Below are positions 55,262 to 63,688 of a stretch of 64,000 nucleotides of DNA, piece after piece. The stretch is from DASPSR01 sp035516175 (GTDB taxonomy: Bacteria; Nitrospirota; UBA9217). The stretch is from NCBI GenBank assembly GCA_035516175.1, contig DATJAO010000063.1, positions 7,146-71,145 of the forward strand, given 5' to 3'. Position 1 is the first letter of the stretch; each line of letters begins with the position of its first letter. Under the pieces are notes generated by a model. That model was given only the letters and a program-made list of their open reading frames with translations. It made no database searches and was not told where the DNA came from. The translations under genes and the position numbers were made by a program.

Positions 55262-57193
55262 ATGAAAATACACAGAAGACTTATCCTCCTGGTCGGCCTT
55301 GGGATGCTGCTGATCCTCTTGATCACGGTCCTGTCGCTCGAGGACATCAGCGGGGCTTTTTCCCGCACCACGAGAGAACTTGCGCAGAGCTCGCTCGAGT
55401 ATGAAAAGATATGGGACATCGAAAAGTCGATCGCCGACGTGTCTCTTGCCATGCACAACTTCGTCGAGACCGGTAATGAGTCCTACCAAAGGACGTACGC
55501 GGCCGCGCTCAAGGAGTTACGTCAGACGCTAAATGATATATCCGTCATCGATCTCAACCAGAAGGAGACGGCGATCATTGCACCCCTCATTGTTGATACC
55601 CGGGAAATGGAGAAAAAAGCCGACCGCATCCTCTCCCTGCGGTCGCCGGCAGAGGAGAATCGGGCGCTTGCACAGAACCTCCTGGCCGGCCTCGACAGCC
55701 TGTTCATGCGGCTGGAGAAGGACATTGTACGGTACCAGAATGAACATGCTGCCCAGATGGGCATGATCATGAGGCAGATACGCGATAATAAGGTGAGGAC
55801 CAACCTCCTGTTCATCATGATCCTTTGCACGTCCGCGGGATTTCTCCTTGCATTCGGCATGTATATCCACCGGAAGGTGTCCGCCCCCCTGAGCGACATG
55901 TGGATGGGGACCGAGGAGATCAGCCGGGGCAACCTCGACTACCAGATGAAGCTGCGCGGCGACGGCGATATCGCCAGACTGGGGGAACGCTTCAATCAGA
56001 TGGCCCAGAAGCTCCAAGGGTCCTATGCAGATCTTGAACGGAAACTTCTCGACCGTACCCGCGAGCTCGCGGCGCTCGATTCAGTTGCCCTTGCGCTGAG
56101 CCATGCCGAGAACCTCAAGGATGTGCTCAATAAGTCTCTGCTCAAGATCCTGGACAGCCTGTCCGACATAGAGCCAAAGGGAGGGGTTTTCCTGTGCGAT
56201 CCGGCCGGGGATGTCATGCGCCTTACGGCCCAGAAGGGGCTTGATCCGGAGTTCGTACAGCGCGAGGAAACGATCAAGATGGGAGAATGTCTCTGCGGCA
56301 TGGTAGCGCAGACCGGGGAGATGATGTTCACGGAACAGGGATGCTCCGATCCGCGCCATACGCGCCTCCTCGGTGAAAAATGGCATTCTCATATCATCAT
56401 TCCCATGAAATCGCGGGGGGTCGTGCTGGGGGTCATATTCCTGTACCCCAAAAAGGGATTCGCGCTGAAGCCTTCAGATGTCCAGATGCTCGAGGCCATC
56501 GGTGTGCAGCTCGGCATGGCCGTTGAGAATTTAAGGCTCTATGCAGAAGTGAAGGAGTCGAGCGAAAAATACTGGGACCTCTTCGAAAACGCCCGGGACA
56601 TTCTCTTTACCATGGATACCGAAGGCAGGCTCACCGCAGTCAACAAGGCCGCCGAAAAATTCTCCGGATATTCGAAGGTCGAACTCGCCGGGGAGAGTGT
56701 CCTCGATTTTCTCACGCCCGAGGGGGCTGACGCCGCAAAGCGGGTGCTTGCCGGCGAGCACAGGAGCACGAACCGGATGATCGAGTTCGAGGTCGTGAAG
56801 AAGGATGGCAGCCACGCATTCATTGAGGTAAGCGCACGGAAGATGTTCAGGGGGCGGCAGGCGGCGGGCTTCCAGGTTTCGGCGAGAGACGTAACGGAGC
56901 GGAAAAATCTCAGGGAATTGCTCGTCAAGGCCGAGCGTCTCGGCGCCATCGGTCAGGTAGGGATCGCGGTCCGGCACGAAATCAACAACCCCCTCACCAC
57001 GGTCATCGGCAACACCGAACTGCTGATCGAGCGCTATGAGAATACAGATCCCGATCTCAAGGCGCGGCTTGATATTATCTTGAACAATGCGCTCAGAATA
57101 GCGGAGATTGTGAAGCGGCTCGAAGGCATCAGACAGGACAAGGTCGTGGAATATCTCAGGGGCGTCACGATGACGGACCTGAAGCAGGGATAG
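55262..57193 (+). CDS. membrane GAF-PAS sensor with HisKA domain but no ATPase domain
   Basis: 643 aa. TM1 about 7-25, periplasmic helical region 26-182, TM2 about 183-203, HAMP 204-258, GAF about 270-425 with ECLCGMVAQTGEMMFTEQGC, PAS about 435-548 and HisKA with VRHEINNPL (H572). The protein then stops, after DKVVEYLRGVTMTDLKQG. The HATPase domain (N, G1, G2 boxes) is missing and does not continue in any frame. It may be phosphorylated by another kinase or act as a phosphotransfer sensor. Confidence 0.82.
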   Translation: MKIHRRLILLVGLGMLLILLITVLSLEDISGAFSRTTRELAQSSLEYEKIWDIEKSIADVSLAMHNFVETGNESYQRTYAAALKELRQTLNDISVIDLNQKETAIIAPLIVDTREMEKKADRILSLRSPAEENRALAQNLLAGLDSLFMRLEKDIVRYQNEHAAQMGMIMRQIRDNKVRTNLLFIMILCTSAGFLLAFGMYIHRKVSAPLSDMWMGTEEISRGNLDYQMKLRGDGDIARLGERFNQMAQKLQGSYADLERKLLDRTRELAALDSVALALSHAENLKDVLNKSLLKILDSLSDIEPKGGVFLCDPAGDVMRLTAQKGLDPEFVQREETIKMGECLCGMVAQTGEMMFTEQGCSDPRHTRLLGEKWHSHIIIPMKSRGVVLGVIFLYPKKGFALKPSDVQMLEAIGVQLGMAVENLRLYAEVKESSEKYWDLFENARDILFTMDTEGRLTAVNKAAEKFSGYSKVELAGESVLDFLTPEGADAAKRVLAGEHRSTNRMIEFEVVKKDGSHAFIEVSARKMFRGRQAAGFQVSARDVTERKNLRELLVKAERLGAIGQVGIAVRHEINNPLTTVIGNTELLIERYENTDPDLKARLDIILNNALRIAEIVKRLEGIRQDKVVEYLRGVTMTDLKQG

Positions 57194-57214
57194 CGGGGAT
57201 ATTGAGAATTGCTC

Positions 57215-57895
57215 ATGTCAAAATCCAAATTTCAAATATTCGATTTCCAATCTATAGTCAAGCTCGCCATATGGTTGTGTCGTGTGTCGATTACACCAGT
57301 GGCTCTCCTAGTGCTCGTCCTCCCCTGCGCAGCATACGCCGAGCTCATTGACCGCATAGTCGCGGCCGTGAATTACGAGGTGATCACTTGGAGCGACCTT
57401 GAACAGGCAGTCCGTTTCAATGCCGCGCTTTCCGGCGGCAGCCGCGAAGGGGAACGGTTGCGGACAGAGACCCTCGAGGGGTTGATCAACAGGCAGCTGC
57501 TCATCCAGGAGGCAGGCAGACTCCGGTTCGTGGAGGTATCGGCCCAGGATATAAGCGCGGAAGACGAAAAGCTCCGGAAGCGGTTGGGGTCAGACAAGGA
57601 GTTCTCGGATTTTCTTGCCGGGCTGGACATGACCAGGGGACAATTGGACCGCATGCTGGGCCAGCGGCTCCTCGCGGAGCGGTTCGTGGAGAAAAAAATC
57701 GGGATCTTCGTCCGGGTGAGCCGTGAAGAGTCACAGCATTATTATGAAGCCCATCCTTTGGAGTTCAAGGGGAAGCGGTTCGAGGATGTCCAGAGGCAAA
57801 TTACGGCACTGCTCTACCAGGACAAGTTCGGACGGCAGGTGGAGCAGTACCTCGTCGAGCTCCGCGGCAAGGCTGATGTGCGGATAAATTCGTGA
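57215..57895 (+). CDS. SurA N-domain-like periplasmic chaperone
   Basis: 226 aa from the ATG at 57215. A long N-terminal region with a signal sequence ending CAAYAELI precedes the SurA_N domain: DRIVAAVNYEVITWSDLEQA, then TLEGLINRQLLIQEAGRL. No parvulin PPIase domain follows, so only the chaperone part is present. SurA escorts outer-membrane proteins to the BAM complex; this protein probably serves the Omp85 protein encoded upstream. Confidence 0.75.
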   Translation: MSKSKFQIFDFQSIVKLAIWLCRVSITPVALLVLVLPCAAYAELIDRIVAAVNYEVITWSDLEQAVRFNAALSGGSREGERLRTETLEGLINRQLLIQEAGRLRFVEVSAQDISAEDEKLRKRLGSDKEFSDFLAGLDMTRGQLDRMLGQRLLAERFVEKKIGIFVRVSREESQHYYEAHPLEFKGKRFEDVQRQITALLYQDKFGRQVEQYLVELRGKADVRINS

Positions 57896-57974
57896 CGAAA
57901 GACGAGAAGGCACTTCTTCGTGAGCAGATTGAACGACCGTTGCTGATCATACATATCGTACAAGGAGCGTAACG

Positions 57975-58916
57975 ATGAAAAAATTTATGTTTGCTGTTCT
58001 CGCATCCCTCCTTCTTCCCGCGCTCTCCGGCTGTGCTTTCATCAAGGTCTCTCTTGCGCCGGAGGTCCAGCCGCTCGAGGAGCACGTGCTTTCGGGAGAA
58101 GGCAAGGATAAGATTGTGCTTATGGATATTACGGGCGTGATCACGAGCGAGGAAGGCATCTCGGCTATCGGTGGCACCAAGAAACCAGGCATGCTCGCCG
58201 AAATGCGGGAAGGATTTGACCGTGCGCGCAAGGACCGGAACGTCAAGGCCGTCGTGCTCAGGATCAACAGCCCCGGCGGCGGAGTGACCGCCTCTGACAC
58301 GCTCTACCACGAGATCAAAAAATTTAAGATGGAAACGGGGGTGAAGGTCATCGCTCACTTCCTCGACGCGGGCACCTCCGGTGCGTACTACGCGGCGCTC
58401 GCTTCGGACAGGATAACGGCGCAGCCTACGAGCATTACCGGCAGTATTGGCGTAATCATGCTCCGTATAGACGCTACCGGTCTAATGCAGAAGATAGGGG
58501 TGCAGACGCTCGAAATATCCTCCGGAGAGCAGAAGGGCATGGGCTCGCCGTTCCGTCCCGTCTCCGCCGAGGAGAAGAAGATATTCCAAGCGATGATCGA
58601 CAGCCTCTATGGCAGGTTCGTAGGTGTTGTCGCCGACGAACGAAAAATGTCCCCCGAGCGTGTGCGGCAGTTGGCCGATGGCCGCGTCTACACGAGCCAG
58701 GAGGCAAAGGATGCGGGACTCATCGACGACATCGGCTACCTTGACGATGCGATCGTGCAGGCAAGGAAGCTGGCGAACCTTGAGCGCGCGACGGTCGTTA
58801 CCTATCTGAGGCCTGGAGATTATCGGCCCAACATCTATTCCATGAACGTGATCAACATCAACTTTGGCGATCTTGCCGGACCAGGGGTCAGGCTCGCCTA
58901 TCTGTGGTGGCCTTAG
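57975..58916 (+). CDS. sppA: signal peptide peptidase SppA, short (36K-type), lipoprotein-anchored
   Basis: 313 aa. The N-terminus carries a lipobox, LSGC. Peptidase S49 motifs: VVLRINSPGGGVTASDTLYH, catalytic Ser in GTSGAYYAALASDR and catalytic Lys in EQKGMGSPFRPVS. Length fits the short SppA class with one S49 domain. It degrades signal peptides released in the membrane. A lipid anchor instead of a TM helix is less common. Confidence 0.88.
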   Translation: MKKFMFAVLASLLLPALSGCAFIKVSLAPEVQPLEEHVLSGEGKDKIVLMDITGVITSEEGISAIGGTKKPGMLAEMREGFDRARKDRNVKAVVLRINSPGGGVTASDTLYHEIKKFKMETGVKVIAHFLDAGTSGAYYAALASDRITAQPTSITGSIGVIMLRIDATGLMQKIGVQTLEISSGEQKGMGSPFRPVSAEEKKIFQAMIDSLYGRFVGVVADERKMSPERVRQLADGRVYTSQEAKDAGLIDDIGYLDDAIVQARKLANLERATVVTYLRPGDYRPNIYSMNVININFGDLAGPGVRLAYLWWP

Positions 58917-59076
58917 AAATACCGCGTAACGCATGCCGCGTAGTGAGTTGCGAGAAGCAAGAGATGATGTTCCGTCATGCGGGAGGAGTGTATCGGAAGG
59001 CCCGCGAATATCGAGTGATCAGCGCCGGGCGTAGAAAGATATCCGACATCCTGACATGCAGGACAGAGGGCCTTTT

Positions 59077-59433
59077 ATGAAAAAAACGCTTCTGCTCCTT
59101 TGCGCTCAGTGCTCACCCGTGTACTTCTGCAAAGATTGACGTTCGGAGCAAGGGGGGGCATGCTCAGAGACAATATCGTGGTCCATTATCTGGAAGCGGG
59201 CCAGGGTTCGGCGCTCGTCCTTCTCTACGGGCTCGGCCTTTCTTCCGCCGTCTGGAGACGATATCGGTATTCTCGCCAAGACGTACGGGGGAATCGCACC
59301 CCACCTTCCGGCTTACGGAAAATCAGACGTACCGCGGGCCGATTATTCCATCGATTACCATGCAGCCATGCTCAAGGAGTTTATCGATGCCCTGGACAAG
59401 AGCAAGGTAGCCATCGCCGGAAAGACGGCCTGA
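59077..59433 (+). pseudogene. broken alpha/beta-hydrolase gene
   Basis: An ATG at 59077 opens a signal-peptide-like MKKTLLLLC. From 59160 one frame reads MLRDNIVVHYLEAGQGSALV and LYGLGLSSAVWR. At about 59257 the reading moves to a second frame: DDIGILAKTYGGIAPHLPAY then KSDVPRADYSIDYHAAMLKE, then IDALDKSKVAIAGKTA and TGA at 59431. The nucleophile Ser motif expected next (GNSMG) is missing and the C-terminal half is gone. Confidence 0.7.
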
Positions 59434-59620
59434 CAGAGGTTCTGTCTTCACTGCGGGCTACTTGCTCTCGGCTTGTACCCTTAAGGATTCTATCTGATTA
59501 AGAGCCTAACGTGCGTGATCTGCTGGACGTCTGCCTATCATGTCAGAAAGATAATCCTTGAATCCTTCCCGTTGTTTGTGGTAAATTTGCTACACTGCGG
59601 TTTTGCGGGGGGAGCGTGGT
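59434..59620. other. spacer after the broken hydrolase
   Basis: About 190 bases with no supported gene. The ribosome site GGGGGGAG of the TPR gene lies at its end. Confidence 0.5.
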
Positions 59621-60181
59621 ATGGGCAAAAGCCTCTGGATTTCCATCCTCATTATACTACTGCCATACGGACTGTCACATGCCTCCAATTTACAGACACC
59701 CGAACAGAAATACCGTATTGCGGACAAGCTGTTCGCCGCGGCCCGGTATAAGGAAGCCATCCCCTTGTACCAGCTGCTCCTCACCTCACCTCCCGAGCGG
59801 GTCCCCCTCAGCGATATTTACACCCGGATCGGTGACAGTTATTTCCGCCTCGGGGAGTATAAGAACGCGCTTCCGGCATACCGTTCCGCCCTCGGCAGCC
59901 AGAAAACTTCTGAGCGGCCCGCGACGCAGTACTGGGTTGCATTTTGCTGCTTGCTGATGGGCAATGACGCCGAAGCAGTGACCGAATTCCTGAAGATTCC
60001 CGAACTCTATCCCTCCTCGGGCATGTGGGTCGGTACGGCATATTATTGGGCAGGCAGGGCATCCGAGCGCAGGGGTAAGACAGAGGACGCTGCAAAGTAC
60101 TACCGGGAGGCTGGAGGGAACGGCCGCTCCAACCAAGGGCGGTTTGCTCTTGAGAAAGCCGCGGCAGTGCAGGGGAAATAG
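59621..60181 (+). CDS. secreted TPR protein
   Basis: 186 aa from the ATG at 59621. Signal peptide about 1-21 (ends GLSHAS). Then four or so TPR-like helical units, e.g. ADKLFAAARYKEAIPLYQLL and IGDSYFRLGEYKNALPAYRS, and a final YYWAGRASERRGKTEDAAKY. The arrangement resembles CpoB/YbgF-like periplasmic TPR proteins, but no Tol-Pal genes are adjacent. recN follows 25 bases downstream. Confidence 0.82.
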   Translation: MGKSLWISILIILLPYGLSHASNLQTPEQKYRIADKLFAAARYKEAIPLYQLLLTSPPERVPLSDIYTRIGDSYFRLGEYKNALPAYRSALGSQKTSERPATQYWVAFCCLLMGNDAEAVTEFLKIPELYPSSGMWVGTAYYWAGRASERRGKTEDAAKYYREAGGNGRSNQGRFALEKAAAVQGK

Positions 60182-60206
60182 AGAGACGAAAGAAAAAGAA
60201 CCATAA

Positions 60207-61907
60207 ATGCTTAAAGAACTTAACATCAGAAATTTTGCAATCATCGACCAGCTCCGCGTGGAGTTTGCGCCCGGACTGAACGTGTTCACCGGTGAGACCG
60301 GGGCAGGCAAGTCCATCGTTGTCGACGCGCTTAATCTCGCTTTGGGTGAGCGTGCAAGCACTGACCTCATCCGCACCGGTTGCCAGGAGGCAGTGGTGGA
60401 GGCTGCTTTTGAGCTGAACGGCCGAGGCACAGCTGAAATCACCTCGTTGCTTTCCGAGCAGGGCATAGAGGTAAACCCGGGAGAAGATCTGATCGTGCGC
60501 CGGGTGCTTTCGTCATCGGGAAAGAACAGGGTATATATCAACGGGAGCCTGACGAATCTCAATACGCTTACAGCACTCGGCGCGTGTCTCGCCGACATCC
60601 ACGGCCAGCACGAGCACCAATCGCTCCTATCACTTGAGCGCCAAATGGATCTGCTCGATTCCTTCGGGGGGCTGTCCGAGTTCCGCGAAGTCCTGTCAGA
60701 TGCTTATCACCGGTTGCAGGGTGTCAGGAAGGAGCTGGCTCTGCTCGAAGCAGGCGAGCGCGACCGGGCGCAGCGCGAGGACATGCTCCGGTTCCAGAAG
60801 AATGAGATAGAGGCGGCGATGCTCAAGCCGGGCGAGGATCGGGGTCTGGCGGACGAGCAGAAGCTTCTGTCCAATTCAGAAAAGATTGCCGGACTGTCGC
60901 ATGCCGCTGACGAGGCGCTTTATTCATCGGAGAACTCGGTCCTCACCGGTCTTAAGAAAGCCATGAACAACCTTCGGGATATCGCAGCCATCGACAGTCG
61001 GTTGGCGCCGGTGGTCGAGCTCTGCGAAGCAGGCCGGGCACAGATTGAAGAGGCTTCCCGTGAGGTTTCCGCCTATGCCGACCGCGTGGAATTCGATCCT
61101 GATCGGCTCGAACAGATCGGCGATAGGCTCGACTTGCTCCAGAAGCTGAAAAGGAAGTATGGGAGCACCATCGATGAGATCATCGAGTTCGGAAAGAGAG
61201 CCTCGGCCGAGCTTGAGCGCATTGAGCGGAGCACCGACGAAATCGAAGGGCTGAGGAAAGAGATCCAGTTGATCAAATACGGGCTTACCACGAAAGCGCA
61301 GGAGCTCACAAAGAAGCGCGGCGCGGCATCGCGGGTGCTTGAAAAAAAGATCGAGGCCGAGCTATCTCATCTCGGCATGAAGAAGACGACCTTTAACGTG
61401 ACAATCACTCAGGAGCCGGGGCAGGATACGCTCGACGGCCATAAGCTCGGCCCGCGCGGCGCAGACCGTGTGGAATTCCTCATTTCTCCAAACCCTGGTG
61501 AGGAGCCCAAGCCGCTCGTGAAGATCGCCTCGGGCGGCGAACTGTCGCGCATCATGCTTGCGCTCAAGACCGTACTGGTGGAGGGCGATAGCATCCCCAC
61601 GCTCGTCTTCGATGAAGTGGACGCCGGCATCGGTGGCGCGGTTGCCGAAGAGGTCGGCAAAAAGCTCAAGAGCGTGGCAACGAAGCGGCAGGTTTTCTGC
61701 ATCACCCACCTGCCGCAGATAGCGAGCATGGCGACAAGCCATTACGGTGTATCCAAGTCCGTGAAGAAGGACCGGACGAACACAGAGGTCCGGCTGCTCG
61801 ATAAGAGGGAGCGTGTGGATGAAATCGCACGCATGCTCGGCGGCAAGATCATCACCGAGGCGACGCTTAAGCACGCTGAAGAGATGATCGAGAGAGGAAG
61901 CGCCTAG
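60207..61907 (+). CDS. recN: DNA repair protein RecN
   Basis: 566 aa, normal length. SMC-like ATPase: Walker A GETGAGKSIVVDAL at the start, a coiled-coil middle (about 155-375), signature LVKIASGGELSRIML and Walker B LVFDEVDAGIGG near the C-terminus, with the H-loop ITHLPQ. RecN acts in repair of double-strand breaks. Intact. Confidence 0.95.
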   Translation: MLKELNIRNFAIIDQLRVEFAPGLNVFTGETGAGKSIVVDALNLALGERASTDLIRTGCQEAVVEAAFELNGRGTAEITSLLSEQGIEVNPGEDLIVRRVLSSSGKNRVYINGSLTNLNTLTALGACLADIHGQHEHQSLLSLERQMDLLDSFGGLSEFREVLSDAYHRLQGVRKELALLEAGERDRAQREDMLRFQKNEIEAAMLKPGEDRGLADEQKLLSNSEKIAGLSHAADEALYSSENSVLTGLKKAMNNLRDIAAIDSRLAPVVELCEAGRAQIEEASREVSAYADRVEFDPDRLEQIGDRLDLLQKLKRKYGSTIDEIIEFGKRASAELERIERSTDEIEGLRKEIQLIKYGLTTKAQELTKKRGAASRVLEKKIEAELSHLGMKKTTFNVTITQEPGQDTLDGHKLGPRGADRVEFLISPNPGEEPKPLVKIASGGELSRIMLALKTVLVEGDSIPTLVFDEVDAGIGGAVAEEVGKKLKSVATKRQVFCITHLPQIASMATSHYGVSKSVKKDRTNTEVRLLDKRERVDEIARMLGGKIITEATLKHAEEMIERGSA

Positions 61908-62163
61908 TTCATCCCGTAAGATAGAGGAAGGGTTTTCAATCCGTTTGATTGACGTATTTTCACGATTTTGTATTTATGCTGGTAACGTTTTGCTGCGGAC
62001 CATTTTTGACATCGGGGAATCGCGGATTTCAGCGTGCGGCATGCCCCTTACCGCGAACCTCTCCCCCGCAGATAGGCGCGGAAGAGAAAAGCGTCCTCGC
62101 CCCGTGCGGCGTTGATTCAGGGGAGGGGAACATCATCTCGAGGGGAAGAAACGGAGCGAATAC
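61908..62163. other. intergenic region, 256 bases
   Basis: No gene and no clear terminator after recN. The delta-subunit gene at 62164 has GGAG upstream. Confidence 0.5.
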
Positions 62164-62370
62164 ATGGGGAAGGTCGTTATCAACACAAAATACTGCAAGG
62201 GATGCGCGCTCTGCACCAGCGCATGTGTGAAAGAGCTGCTGAAGATCGGTTCGGCCTTTAACAAGAGCGGCTACTATACCGTCGAGTTCTGCGGAGAGGA
62301 GGGCGCGTGCACCGGCTGCGCGCTTTGTGCCGAGATGTGTCCTGATGTGGCGATCGAGGTCTGGAAATAA
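62164..62370 (+). CDS. 2x[4Fe-4S] ferredoxin-type delta subunit of a 2-oxoacid:ferredoxin oxidoreductase
   Basis: 68 aa. Two CxxCxxCx3C clusters: CKGCALCTSAC and CTGCALCAEMC-P. N-terminal VVINTKYCKGC is the standard delta-subunit opening (VorD/KorD/OorD). It carries electrons between the TPP enzyme and ferredoxin. The alpha-type subunit is encoded 195 bases downstream; the TPP-binding and gamma subunits are not in the window. Confidence 0.88.
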   Translation: MGKVVINTKYCKGCALCTSACVKELLKIGSAFNKSGYYTVEFCGEEGACTGCALCAEMCPDVAIEVWK

Positions 62371-62565
62371 TAATTCAGAACTTCTGCCCCTGAGACAGGG
62401 AGACACAGAAGAGGAAGCACTAAATTCGGAACATTAATCTTCAAGGAAGATCGAACGGTTTGATGATTTACTCTTGCATTTTTGAATTTGCCTGACGTCA
62501 GGATTAAGATTTTCTCGTGACCTCTGTGCCTCTGTTGCAAAAACTAAAAGATCAAGGAACGATAT

Positions 62566-63660
62566 ATGCCAAAAGTGCTTATCACCGGAAATGAAGCTTT
62601 GGCTGAAGCAGCGGTACGAGCCGGCTGCAGACGCTATTTCGGATATCCCATTACGCCGCAGAACGAGATCCCGGAATACCTGTCGCGCCGCCTACGGGAA
62701 TTGGGCGGGACCTTTGTACAGGCCGAGAGTGAGATAGCGGCCATCAATATGGTCTACGGTGCCGCAGCTGTTGGCGAGCGCGCCATGACCTCGTCGTCCA
62801 GTCCCGGCATCAGTCTGATGCAGGAGGCGCTCTCGTTCATGGCCGCTTCGGAGCTGCCAGCCGTGATTGTGAACATGCAGCGCGGCGGACCGGGACTCGG
62901 GAACATCGGGCCATCCCAGGCCGATTACTTCCAGGCAGTGAAAGGCGGCGGGCATGGAGATTACAGGCTGCTCGTTTACGCGCCGTCAAACCTTCAGGAG
63001 ATTGTGGATCTCACGGTCCGCGCATTTGACAAGGCCGACGAGTATCGCAATCCCGTCATGATCCTGGGCGATGGTGTGCTCGGCCAGATGATGGAGCCGG
63101 TCGAACTTCCGGAAATCAAGCCGAAACAGATTGAAAAACCGTGGTCGCTGACGGGTGCCAAGGGCAGGCCGGGCAAGGTCATCCGCTCGCTCTACATGTT
63201 GCCGGGAGAGGAGGGGGGTCTCGAGCGGCAGAATTATAAACTGAAGGCAAAGTACGAACGTATGGCAGAGCGCGAGGTAATGTGCGAGACTGTGTTGACC
63301 GATGACGCCGAGATCGTTGTGGTCGCCTTTGGCACCTCTGCGCGTATCGCCAAGACTGCGGTAAATCTCGCGCGGACCGAAGGGATCAAGGCCGGGCTCA
63401 TCCGGCCGGTAACGCTTTTTCCCTTCCCGGAGAAGATCATTGCGCAGGTCGCGGGACGCGTGGAAAGCTTCCTTGTCGTGGAAATGAACATGGGCCAGAT
63501 GGTCGAGGATGTCCGGCTGGCGGTGAACGGAAAGGTGCCGGTTTCGTTCTACGGCAGGCCGGGCGGCGCCGTGCTTTCGGTCGAGGAGATACTAAGCACC
63601 ATACAGAGCAGCTCGGGCAGGGGCACAGATCGGGTTAAGACACAGACTGTTCCCAAGTGA
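62566..63660 (+). CDS. vorB: 2-oxoacid:ferredoxin oxidoreductase alpha subunit (VorB-like)
   Basis: 364 aa. Pyruvate-ferredoxin-type domain I at the start (GNEALAEAAVRAGCRRYFGY, PITPQNEIPEYLS), substrate block AMTSSSSPGISLMQEALSFM, and domain II from about 245. VorB/KorA members oxidatively decarboxylate branched 2-oxoacids or 2-oxoglutarate; the substrate cannot be fixed from sequence. Normally delta-alpha-beta-gamma genes run together; here cysK follows 28 bases later. Confidence 0.88.
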   Translation: MPKVLITGNEALAEAAVRAGCRRYFGYPITPQNEIPEYLSRRLRELGGTFVQAESEIAAINMVYGAAAVGERAMTSSSSPGISLMQEALSFMAASELPAVIVNMQRGGPGLGNIGPSQADYFQAVKGGGHGDYRLLVYAPSNLQEIVDLTVRAFDKADEYRNPVMILGDGVLGQMMEPVELPEIKPKQIEKPWSLTGAKGRPGKVIRSLYMLPGEEGGLERQNYKLKAKYERMAEREVMCETVLTDDAEIVVVAFGTSARIAKTAVNLARTEGIKAGLIRPVTLFPFPEKIIAQVAGRVESFLVVEMNMGQMVEDVRLAVNGKVPVSFYGRPGGAVLSVEEILSTIQSSSGRGTDRVKTQTVPK

Positions 63661-63688
63661 GCAAAATAAAAGCAGGGAGGAACCTTTG

